Below are positions 34,200 to 45,799 of a stretch of 64,000 nucleotides of DNA, piece by piece. The notes beneath the pieces were generated by a model. That model searched no databases. It was given only the letters and a program-made list of their open reading frames with translations, and was not told the DNA's origin. The first letter of the stretch is position 1, and each line of letters starts with the position of its first letter. The position numbers were made by a program, and so were the translations under genes. The DNA is from Closterium sp. Naga37s-1 (lineage: Eukaryota > Streptophyta > Zygnematophyceae > Desmidiales > Closteriaceae). Location: contig CANJKZ010000174.1 of NCBI GenBank assembly GCA_947471745.1, forward strand, positions 1,836,001 to 1,900,000. Direction: 5' to 3'.

Positions 34200-36000
34200 A
34201 GTTCATGCTCATTCCACTCATGCGCATACAACGCCAATGAGGCTCATCCGCAAGCCTCTTGGTGAGGAAGTCTGCTGGCTGCTGGTGAGTCTTGATATAG
34301 ATTGGATTCACGGTCCCCCTCTTCACCTCCTTACGCAGCCAGTGCCACTTGATACGCATGTGCTTGTTCAGTCCATGAAGCACTGCGTTCCTGGCCATCC
34401 CAAGAGCCCCCTTGCTATCAGAAAACAGCGGCGTAGCAACCTTCTGCTCCTGGCCAATTTCCTCTAACAGCCTCCTCAGCCAAATCACCTCCTTCACCCC
34501 ATGGAACATTGCCATGTACTCTGATTCAACAGAGGAGAGTGCCGTCTCCGTCTGCTTCTTGGACCTCCAACTAACAGGTCCTCCCCCAACTACGCAGATG
34601 TATCCTCCCACAGATGAGGAATCGTCCTTCTCAGAAGCCCAAGTAGCATCGGTAAAGCAAGTGAGAAACAGCTTGTCTTCTCCAAGCCGCTCCCCCTTCT
34701 CTTTCAGCACCTCAACCCCTTTCTGCTTCACCTGTGCAGATGCGGAGTATTGAACTCCGATGCTTGGGTGAGATTTCAGGTACTTCACCACACGCTCAGC
34801 TGCATCCACCTGCTCCTCTGATGGATTCTGCACCACCCTAGCCAGCTGCCCAACCGAGAAAGAGATGTCGGGCCTTGTATGAACCGCGGCATACAAGAGG
34901 CTGCCCACCAAGGACTGAAATTGCTGCTGCTCCTCGGCTTCAACCCCTTCATCCTCTGCTGCCTTCACAAGCTTGAATTCTGCTGGCAGGGGAGTTGCAA
35001 CCTTGCGCTCATTCTCAATCCCATACTTCTCCCCCAGCTCCTTGATGAACTTCTCCTGGTGCAGCTTCAACCACCTGTGGTCCAGATCCCTCTCCACGTG
35101 CATCCCGAGGTAGTACTTTACCTCCCCAAGGGTCTTGCACTTGAAGTTCTTCATCAGCTGCTGCTGCACTTTCTGGATCTCTTTCATGCTGCTGCTGAAG
35201 AGAAGAATGTCATCCACGTAGACCAGAAACAGCACCAGCTTCTCCCCCTCCCCCTTGAGAAAGAGGCTCTCATCACAGCTGCTGGTCCTGAATCCCATCT
35301 CCTCTAAAACAGCTGCCAACATCTGGTACCAGCAGCGTGGCGCCTGCTTCAAGCCATAGATGGACTTTTTCAGCTTGCACACCCTGCCCGTACCATCCTC
35401 ATACCCAGGCGGCTGCGTCATGTACACATCCTCCTCTAAAATCCCATTGAGGAATGCCGTTGATATATCCATCTGAATGATGGATTTCCCACTAACGGCT
35501 GCATCTGCCAACAAGACACGGAGGGTAGGGAGTTTGGCAGTGGGAGCAAAGATCTCATTGAAGTCCTGCTTCTCCTTCTGCATAAACCCCTTAGCCACCA
35601 GCCTACTCTTGTAGATGGTGACCTGTCCCTTGTCATCGGTCTTGATCCTTAGCACCCACTTGCACTGTACGGCTTTCTTCCCCTCAGGCAGCACCACCAG
35701 ATCCCATGTCCCATTCTCTAGCAAGCTTTGGTACTCAGCATCCCTAGAGACCAGCCACTTCTCCTTATCTGGTCCAGCTAATGCCTCCTCCATGCTTGCT
35801 GGTTCCTCTGGTGCAGGGGCAAGAAAACAGTAGGCAGATTCATCCTCCTCATCCGGGTCATAGCCATGCGGTAGAATCAGCAATGCCTCCTCATTCCCAA
35901 GCTGCTGCTCTGCAACATCAGCTCCTGCAGTCAGCTTCATAGTGGCCATACGGGTACGTCCTGGCCTGGAGACGGGTGTCTCCCATCCCCTCATAACGAC
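34200..36000 (-). CDS. Family B copia reverse transcriptase and RNase H
   Basis: Domain extent in a fossil element. It shows the RT start (WLVSRDAEYQSLLENGTW, QCKWVLRIK), QMDISTAFLNGILEEDVYM, YGLKQAPRCWYQML and the catalytic YVDDILLF. RNase H follows with CFTDATWASEKDDSS, VSWRSKKQTETALSSVESEY and FSDSKGALGMARN. The protein is much closer to the classical Tnt1-like plant copia lineage than family A is, judging by these blocks. Confidence 0.9.
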
Positions 36001-36299
36001 ACCATTCGGCTTCCTCCTTGATGGTAGCGCAGGAACCTTAGCTTTTCCCAGCTGCTGTTCTCCTCCCTCAGATCCAGCAGCTTCCTTGGTGCTATCACTA
36101 GTCTCCACATCATCTCCTCCACCACCAGGTGCCTCCTGCACCTTCTCTCCATCACCACCCTCTGCAGCTGCCTCCTCCCCCTCCTCCCACACACTAGGAG
36201 TCAGGTCCAGCTGCATGGTGATCTGCTCCATCTGCTCGGATACCTTGGTCTCCGGCTGTTTCTTCCATCCCCCATACATCATGCCCTCAACAAACTTCA

Positions 36300-38705
36300 C
36301 ATCCCTTGCTCTCAGCAGCCAGCCCCAAATGCACACACCAGATTGCACTCGCCCCCAACTTACTTCGATACTTCTTGGGGACGTGGGCGACTGCCATGCA
36401 ACCGAACACCCTCAGCATGTCCACCGGCGGCTTCCTCCCAAGCCACCTCTCCAGCGGCACCCACGATTCATTACCAACCTTAGTGAGCACCCTGTTCCTA
36501 GCCACGGTAGCGTGCCGGACAGCATGGGGCCACATGGAATTGCCCACCCCTGATTCTATGAGCAGCGCCCTAGCTGTCTCCAGAATGGTCCGGTTCGCCC
36601 GTTCTGCTACACCGTTGGACTGCGGAGAGTAAGCCGTGGTCAGCTCCCTCTGAATGCCCTGCTTCTTGAGCCAGGCAGTCGTTTCAGCTCCAAGGAACTC
36701 ACCACCCCGGTCTGTCCTAATCCGCTTCACTACACACTCCGCTTGCTTCTCCACGAATGGCAGCCAATATTCCTTTATCGTAGAGGCGGCGTGGTCCTTT
36801 TGCTTCAGCGGATACGCCCACATGAGTCTGCTCCAATCATCCACAATGGTCAGGAAATACCGCTCCCCCTTGTGCCCTTGCACCGGCAGCGGTCCCACCA
36901 GGTCCATGTGAATCAGCTTCAAAGGCTTCTTGCTCCTGCCAATCACACTATGGAAGGGAAAACGGGTAAACTTTGAGAGCAAACATATTTCACAGTTGTC
37001 ATCGGGTGGCTGTCCGTTCAGCTTCAAACCCTTGACGGCTCCGTCCTTCTCTAGCTGCTTCAACAAGGGCATTGCCACATGCCCCAAGCGTCGGTGTGCC
37101 GTTGCCCAATCCGTCTCCCCAGATCTGGCCGACACTTTCACACCAACCCCTCCAACGGCGTTGCACTCCCCCTGGGATGCAGACCCCTCTCCAGCCTGCC
37201 CCCCACCGTGCCACGCCAACGCCGGCAGCTGCCACATGGATCTGTACACATCCTTGCTCTCCTGCAGATCCCAAAGCACCCGATTTCCCAGCTGCCCCTT
37301 GTACGTGCATGCCCCATCCGTGCTAGTGCTCACCCCAGCCTTGGCAAGCTTACGGAGGGAGATGAGGTTGGCCTTGAGATCAGGAACTAGGAGAACGTCG
37401 TGCAGCACCACCGGCTTGCCATCCGCTCCCTTGAATGCAGCTCGTCCCGCACCAGCCACCTTCAGCGTGTGTCCAGAAGCAGAGCACACCTCATTGATCG
37501 GTGCAGCTCGTACGTCATCAAGCAGCTGCTTGCGCGGCGTCATCGTCCAAGCAGCGCCCGTGTCCAACACCCAATAGTCCAGGGGATGCAGCTCTGCTCC
37601 AACCTTTGCAGAGGCGTCTCCTTGCTCCCCCTGCTCTCCAATATGGAAGAACTGGCCTGCGGTGCGCTCCTTCTTCTTCTCTGCACCGCCGTTGCTCTTC
37701 GGGTTGTTGTCGGACGAATCGGCGACCATGTTCGCGCCGTTTTTCTGGTTCCTCCGCGCGCCGCCATCCTGGTGACGATTCTGGGGGGTCCATCCATCGG
37801 GTTTCTTATAGCACAAAAACCAGGGGTGCCCCTCCTTCTCACAATACCAGCAACTCCCTTTCATTTTGCCACCAGCACCCGACTTGCCCCCACGTCCAGA
37901 TTTCGCACCGCGACCCCAACCGGTACCTCCTTGTTGGTCGTTGGAGTCGTCGTCATTCTTTGCACCGCGTCCAGCACCACCAAAGCCACGTCCTCTGCCA
38001 CGTCGGCTCCCTTGCATCCCGTAGCCGCTGCTGCCGTCGTCTCCACCCCTCAGTTGGCGGCGACGGAATTCCTCCTCCAGAATCTTCGTCCGCACCCACT
38101 CGAGCGTCCACAAGCTCTGGTTCTGCGGCAGGCTCAATCCGCTCGTGAATTGAAGCCACGATTCCGGCAGCAGCGATAGCATCTTCAAGCACTTGGTCTG
38201 CTCTGGGTAGGTGATTCCCACGGTCGCCAACTTCGCGTAGAGGTCGCGCATTTTGTCCAAAACAGGTTGCACCGGCTCTCCCTCGCTCAAGCGCAACGCG
38301 GACAGCTCCCTCTCCAGCATCAACGTTGCGACAACGGAGGTCGGGGCGTGCAGCTCCTTCAACACGGTCCACGCCTTCGGACCGCAATCAACCTCCGGCA
38401 GCAGGTGCATGACGTGGTGACGCTGGTTCAGCTCCAAACTCTGCGACATCAAGTAGTAGCCAGCCGAGGCGCGCTCGTCCCAATCTTCCTGCAGCGCGGG
38501 GTCATTCGGTCTAGGCTCCTCCCCAATCATTAGTTTCAACAAACCGATCTGACGGAAATAATGTTGCATTTTCCAGGCCCAATCATCATAACCCTCACAA
38601 TTGAACTTCTCGACGGTGAAGTTCTTCAGCACCTCCTTGATCAGCGAGCCCTGGTTTGTTCGCGCTCCCCTTGGCGCCGAAACACCAGAATCCTGGCTGC
38701 CGCTA
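36300..38705 (-). CDS. Family B copia gag, protease and integrase
   Basis: Domain extent in a fossil element. Gag (UBN2/DUF4219-like) has FNCEGYDDWAWKMQHYF, TSVVATLMLERELSALR and LPESWLQFTSGL. A basic Gly-rich stretch leads to a canonical CX2CX4HX4C knuckle (CWYCEKEGHPWFLC). Protease has VLDTGAAWTMTP. The HRRLGHVAMPLLKQL block precedes integrase with IHMDLVGPLPVQG, RTDRGGEFLGA and YSPQSNGVAERANRTILE. Confidence 0.88.
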
Positions 38706-38712
38706 CGATCTT

Positions 38713-38850
38713 TGTCAAACATTATACATGTTCATATTGTGTAGGCTATAGTGGGTTTAGCCTTAGGGGGTACAACATTGCTAGGGTTTCCTACTTGTAT
38801 CACCCTGCTGCCTAGTTTCACACATTCTCGTTCAGTTCTACATTCTAACA
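38713..38850 (+). repeat. 5' LTR of young family A element (138 bp)
   Basis: TGTCAAACAT at the start, TTCTAACA at the end, duplication ATCTT just before. Identical to 45568-45705. Confidence 0.95.
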
Positions 38851-38929
38851 TGGTATCACGAGCCTAGGTTGCTACCTAGGACCGCTTTCTCCTACGGGCC
38901 CACTATTCCGCTAGAAGCGCCCTCGTGCG

Positions 38930-39620
38930 CCCTACCTTACGTGCGCCCTCGTGCGCCTTTCTATACTCGTGCGCCCTCGTGCGCCCTACCTTACGTGCGC
39001 CCTCGTGCGCCCCCGTGCGACCCGCCCTTCGGTCTGCCCGCGTGCCGTCCTGCAGCCCTCGCGCTGCCTCCTGCAAGCTAGTACGGCCCTCGAGCCGCCC
39101 CTGCAGGTCCGTCAGGCCCCCGAGCCGCCTCTGCAGACCCGTCAGGCCCCCCCGAGCCTCCTCTGCAGGCCCGTCAGGCCCGAGAGCCGCCCCTGCAGCC
39201 AGCGCGCTGCCCTGCCGAGCCGCATGTCGCCCGTGGGCGCTGCCTCTGCCCCGTCGCGCTGCCCTGGGGAGCCGCGCGCGACCCCCGCTGTCCCGTCGCG
39301 TCGCCCTGGGGAGCCGCGCTCGGCCCCCGCTGCCCCGTCGCGACGCCCTGGGGAGCCGCGCTCGGCCCCCGCTGCCCTGTCGCGACGTCCTGGGGAGCCG
39401 CGCTCGGCCCCCGCTGACCCGTCGCGACGCCCTAGGGAGCCGCGCGCGACCCCCCGCTGCCCCGTCGCGACGCCCTGGGGAGCCGCGCGCGCCCCCCCCC
39501 CCCCCCCCCCCGCTGCCCCGTCGTGGCGCCCTGGGGAGCCGCGCGCCGCCCCCCCCCCCTCGCTGCTGCCCGAGCCACCCTGCAGCCCGCGAGCCGCCTC
39601 TGCAGCGCCGAGTGCGCTCT
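38930..39620 (+). repeat. GC-rich leader arrays of the young element
   Basis: CCTCGTGCGCCCTACC-type units (38930-39020) are followed by about six copies of a 42-bp unit containing GTCGCGACGCCCTGGGGAGC (39270-39540), with C-runs inside the last ones. Confidence 0.88.
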
Positions 39621-39647
39621 GCCAAACCCTAAAATAAATAATTAATT

Positions 39648-39835
39648 AAAAAAAAAAAAAAAAAAAGGGAGCAGCTGCTCCTGGCCCCTGGAGCAGCCGC
39701 CCCTGGAGCAGCCGCCCCTGCAGCAGCCGCCCCTGCAGCAGCTGCCCCTGCAGCAGCCGCCCCTGGACCTCTGCAACCGCCCCTGGCCCCTGGAGCAGCC
39801 GCCCCTGCAGCTGCCGCGGAGCCCTCGCCCTGCAG
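39648..39835 (+). repeat. A19 tract followed by a CAGCAGCCGCCCCTG array
   Basis: A run of 19 A (39648-39666) closes the first leader array, and a second array of 15-bp units (GCAGCCGCCCCTGGA type) begins within 20 bp. The A tract inside a GC-rich leader looks like an old polyadenylated end. Confidence 0.85.
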
Positions 39836-39975
39836 TGGTAGCGGCCTCGCCGTTACCACCGTCGTACGCCTGCCCTTCTCGCCACTGGTGAGCACTGCCC
39901 TGCCCGTATTGCTGTTACTGCTGCTCCTGCTGCTACTGCTCTTTCTACTTCTACTGCTGCTCCTGGCGTGGCCAG

Positions 39976-42900
39976 ATGCAGCTCCAGCGCCGTCCGCGTG
40001 AGTCCCTCACGCCCCAACAGCTTCGTGAGTGGTATGCTGGTTGGGGTTGTAGGGGTGGCCGCGCTGCTGCTACTACTACTGCTGCTACTACTGCTACTGC
40101 TGCTCCTGGCGGTGGCCAGATGCAGCTCCCGCGACGTCCGAGTGAGTCCCTCACGCCCCAGCAGCTTCGTGAGTGGTACGCTCAGCGTGGAGGGTCACGG
40201 GGTACTGCTCGCTGCCCGTACGTCATTCGCACTGGTGCTCGGACTGGTCAGCCTTGCGGGACGTTTGGTCACACAGAGTCCCGCTGCTTCGCCCGTCTGA
40301 GCGACGCCTGGCGTACAGAGTTTGGCGACGCGGCTGAGCTCCCCGACTGGGTGGAGCTGCTTAGGCAGAGGGTAGATATCTATGCTCTTGACTATGATGC
40401 TATCCTCACTGCCATGTATGCATTTCCTACTAGTGCTGAGAGTGCCTGTCACCTGTGTGTGCCGCCTGACCCCGGTATCCAGTCTGCTGCTCTAGGTACT
40501 GGTGAGGCTGCTGCACTAGGTGCTCGTGTGTCTGTTGCCCGAGGTGCTGGTGAGGCTGCTGCTCTAAGTACTCGTGAGTCTGCGCCCTCTGGTACTGCGT
40601 CTACTGAGGCACTGCACACCTTCACACTGGACTCAGGCGCTTCCCGCTGTTTCTTTCGTGACCGCACTGCCCTTGAGCAGCTTGCTCGGCCGGTTGCAGT
40701 CTCCCTCGCTGACCCCTCTGGGGGTCCGGTCATTGCGACCTCCTCTACTGTTCTCCCTTGTCCTGCGGTCCCGTCGGGCACTCTGTCAGGTCTCTACCTC
40801 CCCTCGTTCTCTACGAACTTGGTGGCGGGTAGTGCGCTCCAGGACGGGGGTGTCCACCAGTTTACCCCTGCCTACGAGCGTGTGACACACTGCACGTGCG
40901 CTCGGACGGGCTGCCACCTGGCTACCTTCACTCGGCAGCCGGGGTCGGACCTGTACACACTGACCACTGAGTCCCCACAGGTAGCTGCGTCTGCGTCTGC
41001 GTCAGGTCAGCTGTCTGCCCCCTGCTCGTGTCGCTCTCTGGCACACGAGACTGTCCTCTGGCACCACCGTCTTGGTCACCCGTCAGTGCAGCGCCTTCGT
41101 GCCATGCACAACCGGTACCTTGTCTCTGGTCTTCCCAGGGTTCTCCCTCCACTCCCACCCTCGCCTGCTCCTCCCTGCCTTCCCTGTGTCGAGGGGCGGC
41201 AGCGCGCCGCTCCTCACTCCTCCTCGTTTCCCCCGACGACTGCTCCCTTGCAGACGCTCCACATGGACGTGTGGGGCCCATCCCGCGTCCGTGGACAGGG
41301 TCAGGAGAGGTACTTCCTGATCGTTGTTGACGACTACTCGCGCCACACCACGGTCTTCCCCTTGCGCACCAAGGGTGAGGTCCCTGATGTTTTGATCCCT
41401 TGGATCCGCGCTTCTCGTCTCCAGCTCAGTGAGCGGTTCCACTCGGACTTTCCTGTCCTGCGTCTGCACTCTGACAGAGGTGGTGAGTTCTCCTCTGACC
41501 TCTTGGCAGCCTACTGTGCGGAGCACGGCATCCGCTAGTCGTTCACGCTTCTGGCCTCTCCACAGCAGAATGGGGTTGCTGAGCGCCGCATTGGTTTGGT
41601 CATGGAGGTCGCTCGTACCTCCTTGATCCATGCGGCTGCCCCCCACTTTCTGTGGCCGTTTGCGGTCCGATACGCTGCGCATCAGCTCAACCTCTGGCCC
41701 CGTGTCTCCGTTCCGGAGACTTCGCCGACACTGCATTGGACGGGAGAGGTTGGCGATGCGTCGCGTTTTCGGGTCTGGGGATCCCGAGCTTTTGTTCGCG
41801 ATACGTTCGCGGACAAGCTCTCCTCCCGCGGTGTTCCCTGTGTCTTCCTTGGCTTTGTCCCGGACGCGTCTGGTTGGCAGTTTTACCACGCCACCTCGCG
41901 CCGTGTCCTGCCCTCTCAGGACGTCACTTTTGACGAGTCCGTGCCCTACTACCGCCTCTTCCCCTACCGCACTGCCCCGCTCCCCCCTCCGCCTCTCTTC
42001 CTCGCGCCAGGTGCTGCTGTGGTAGACCCCCTCCCCCCTCAGGGTGCCGCTCCCTCAGGTGTGTCCCAGGTAGACCCGGTTGAGCCTGTCGAGGTAGCTG
42101 TCGACTCTCGTCCTGCCAGGGGTGCTGAGCCTGAGCGTGCGGAGCCTGGGGTTGCGGAGTCTGGGGGTGCTGAGCCTGGGGGTGCGGGGTCTGGGGGTGC
42201 GGAGCCTGCGGGTGCTGAGTCTGGGGGTGCTGAGCCTGGGGGTGCGGAGCCTGCGGGTGCTGAGCCTGGGGGTGCTGAGCCTGGGAGTGCTACGTCTGAG
42301 AGTACTGAGCCTGAGCGTGCTGCACCTGGGGGAGGCCTCTCCTCGCAGCAGCTGCGTGAGTGGTACTTACAGTACTGCAGCCTCAGGAGAGGTGCTTCTG
42401 GAGCTCGGAGTGGTGCCGGAGCTGGTGCTAGTGCTTCCCCTCCTAGGCGGGAGCTGCCCTCTCCCCAGCAGCTCCGAGAGTGGTACGCTAGGCGCTGCAG
42501 TCTCCGGAGTGGCGCTCCCGGTGTCGTGGACTCTGGAGCTTCTGGAGTTATTGGAGGTGCTGCTGCTGCTGGCGATGCGGCTGGCGCTGCTGGAGGTGCT
42601 GCTGGTGCTGCTGGAGCTGCTGGAGGTACTGCTGCTGCTGGAGGTGCTGCTGGCGCTGCTGGAGGTACTACTGGTTCTGGTGCTGCTGGAGCTGCTGGAG
42701 GTGCTGCTGCTGCTGGCGGTGCGGCTGGCGCTGCTGGAGGTGCTGCTGGTGCTGCTGGCGCTGCTGGAGGTGCTACTGGTGCTGGAGCTACTGGAGCTGC
42801 TGGTGGTACTGCTGCTGCTGGCGGTGCTGCTGGCGCTGCTGGAGGTGCTGCTGGTACTGGTGCTGCTGGAGCTGCTGGAGGTGCTGCTGCTGCTGGTGGT

Positions 42901-45336
42901 GCTGCTGGCACTGCTGGAGGTGCTGCTGGTACTGGAGCTGCTGGGGACCCTGCTGCTGCTGGCGGTGCTGCTGGAGCTGCTGGGACTGGCCCTGCTGAGG
43001 GGGTTGGAGCTGGAGGTGCTGAGCGGCCACGGCCGTACTACGTTCCGCTCCTTCAGCAGGTTCTTGGCCTTCCGCCCTCTCCTGGTCCTACTCCTCCCCT
43101 ACTGAGTCCACCGCTTGTCCAGTCGCAGTCACAGTTACAGCCAGTCTCTCCACTTCCTGGTCCTTCTCCCTACACTGCGCCGACGAGAGGTCTTACGGAG
43201 CGTCGTGAGCCTGAGTCTCGTCCTCCGTCGCCTGAGACTCGTCCAGAGTCGTCTGAGTCGCGTCCAGAGTCGCCTGTCCGCGCTGTCCGCGCTAGTCGTC
43301 GTGTTCCACGTCAGCGTCCTCCTCCTGTCTTTGGCACTCACTATATGACCCTGCGTCCCTCTACTGCTCCACAGCGTGTCCCACTGCCGTCTCCACCAGC
43401 GTCCTCTCTTCCTGCTCTTGCTGACCCGGAGTCTGACTCTCTTCGTGCTGCCAGTCCTACTGTCATGCGTCTCCTTGCCACTGCTGTCACTGACCCTTCC
43501 TTTGAGTCCTCTGCTGCGTCTGCTCTAGTCGCTGAGCATGTTGACTTTGCTGCTGCCTGTCGTCTAGACTACGCCGCTAGCCTTGTTGCTGAGTCTGAGT
43601 CTGAGTCTGTCTGTCCTCCGTCTGTCGGGGGTGAGTGTGCTCTTGGCACGGACGTCCTTGAGGACAGACAGGAGGAGTTTGAGTGCTTTGCCACTGCTTT
43701 GCCTCATCTCGTGTCCATGCTAGTTGCCCCTGAGGGAGACCCGGATGCACCAGACATCCCGACCCCACGCTCCTACGCAGAGGCGATGGAGGGTCCCTAC
43801 TCCTCTCAGTGGCAGACAGCCATGGACGCAGAGATGACTTCCTGGAAGTCCACAGGCACCTACGTCGACGAGGTTCCCCCACCTGGGGCGAACATCGTCA
43901 GTGGCATGTGGATTTTCAGGGTGAAGCGGCCGCCGGGTTCTCCGCCTGTCTTCAAGGCGCGTTACGTTGCACGAGGCTTCAGTCAGCGAGAGGGAGTTGA
44001 CTTCTTCCAGACCTTCTCCCCGACCCCGAAGATGACCACTCTTCGGGTTCTGCTGCACGTCGCTGCTCAGCGTGACTACGAGCTCCACTCTCTTGACTTC
44101 AGCACTGCGTTCTTACAGGGCAGCCTGCACGAGGAGATCTGGCTGCGCCGCCCACCTGGCTTCACTGGGTCGTTCCCTCCTGGTACCCAGTGGAGCCTCC
44201 GGCGGCCAGTCTACGGTCTCCGCCAGGCACCCCGTGAGTGGCACGACACACTGAGGACTACTCTTGCTGCTCTTGGGTTTGCTCCTTCTACTGCTGACCC
44301 GTCGCTGTTTCTACGCACCGACACCACTCTGCCGCCGTTCTACGTTCTTGTTTACGTAGACGACTTGGTCTTTGCTACTGCTGACACTGAGGCACTCGCC
44401 CACGTGAAGTCGGAGCTGCAGAAGAGACACACGTGCACAGACCTGGGTGAGCTGACAAGCTATCTTGGCTTGCGGATCACCCGGGACAGAGCACAGCGCA
44501 CCATCACCTTGACTCAGTCACACATGGTGCAGCAGGTCCTTCAGCGCTTCCGTTTCACGTACTCCTCGCCTCAGCCCACTCCTCTGCCTACCAGTCACTC
44601 GCTCTCAGCTCTGCCTTCGGATGAGTCCGTAGAGCCGAGTGGCCCGTATCCAGAGCTTGTGGGCTGCCTCATGTACCTGATGACCTGCACTCGACCTGAC
44701 CTGGCGTACCCTCTTAGCATCCTAGCACGCTATGTCGCTCCCGGCCGTCACCGGAAGGAGCACATGGATGCCGCTAAGAGGGTGTTGCGCTACTTGTGCA
44801 GTACGTCGAGCATGGGGCTCGTGCTTGGAGGTCGGAGCGACGTTGTCCTCACGGGTCACTCAGACGCTTCTTGGGCTGACGACCAGGCTACGCAGCGGTC
44901 GTCTCAGGGTTACACCTTCAGCCTTGGCTCTGGTTCAGTTTCTTGGCGTTCTACTCGCTCTTCTTCTGTTCTCAGCTCCAGTTGTGAGGCTGAGATCTAC
45001 GCCACAGCCATGGCTGCACAGGAGTTACGCTGGCTCACCTACCTGCTGACCGACCTGGGAGAGCGGCCTCGTTCTCCTCCAGTGCTGTATGTTGACAACA
45101 AGGCCGCCATTGCCTTGTGTGAGGAGCACAGACTGGAGCACAGGACGAAGCACATCGCTCTGCGCTACTTCCTTGCTCGAGAGCTGCAGAAGCGTGGTCA
45201 GCTTCGTCTGCGTTACGTGGCCACTCGGGCCAACACTGCTGATGTGTTCCCCAAGGCGCTTCAGCCTTGTGACCATCAGCGTTTCTGTACTGTTCTAGGC
45301 CTTGTGCCTACTCTCCCTCACTTGCTCACTTCTTGA
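39976..45336 (+). CDS. Zinc motif, protease, integrase, linker, RT and RNase H of young family A element
   Basis: Domain extent in a fossil element. Two copies of LTPQQLREWYA (near 40010 and 40150) precede the zinc motif CPYVIRTGARTGQPCG (40216 on). Protease FTLDSGASRCFF lies near 40620, HHRLGHPSVQRLR near 41060, integrase DVWGPSRVRGQG...VVDDYSRHTTVF from 41260, and FRVWGSRAFVRD near 41770. The linker (about 42020-43700) has GGAEPGGAE-type repeats, two QQLREWY modules (near 42345, 42465) and long Gly/Ala repeats. RT runs from 43800 with YVDDLVFA near 44355, and RNase H ends near 45330 (HSDASWADD, LYVDNKAAIAL). The pol half is the best preserved of the family here. Confidence 0.92.
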
Positions 45337-45567
45337 CTCTGCTTGTACTGTCATCTCTATATATATATACCTGCATGTTTACTCTTGTTAGGTTGTGATC
45401 ACTGTACCTCTTGTTATATTATCAAACTGCATGTGAACTGGTCTTGTGACCACTTGCTTGTGCTCGGAATTTGTGTGGTTTCCTTGAGATCCACCCTGAG
45501 CTTGCTTTGCTTTGCTTTGACTGGTCTTGTGACCATCTGGTTGTCTCCCACTTAGCCTATGGGGGTG

Positions 45568-45705
45568 TGTCAAACATTATACATGTTCATATTGTGTAGG
45601 CTATAGTGGGTTTAGCCTTAGGGGGTACAACATTGCTAGGGTTTCCTACTTGTATCACCCTGCTGCCTAGTTTCACACATTCTCGTTCAGTTCTACATTC
45701 TAACA
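45568..45705 (+). repeat. 3' LTR of young family A element (138 bp)
   Basis: Follows polypurine tract GGGGGTG and is followed by the ATCTT duplication. Identical to the 5' LTR. Confidence 0.95.
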
Positions 45706-45799
45706 ATCTTGGGCTGAAGATTCACCAGCTCCCGCCGAGGTATTTTCCGCCATAGCTACCTATAACGAGGATCACTATAACGCAGCTCTGATACCAGCT

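Larger units (their letters stand above)
38713..45705 (+). mobile_element. Ty1/copia family A, young near-complete insertion
   Basis: The two 138-bp LTRs (38713-38850, 45568-45705) are identical by eye and flanked by an ATCTT target duplication (38708-38712, 45706-45710). Parts: primer site TGGTATCACGAGC (38851), leader with GGGCCCACT (38897) and GC-rich arrays to about 39970, zinc motif region, protease, integrase, linker, RT, RNase H, 3' untranslated block and polypurine tract GGGGGTG (45561-45567). The usual family A gag start (MASLRVLTFD type) was not recognised between leader and zinc motif, so capsid may be supplied by other copies. Otherwise it looks almost whole with about one break. 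It sits in the gag region of the family B element. Confidence 0.93.

Noticed and set aside
36287-36553. Plus-strand Pro/Ser/His-rich frames opposite family B integrase
   Set aside because: Shadows of the minus-strand copia coding region, which carries the recognisable domains.
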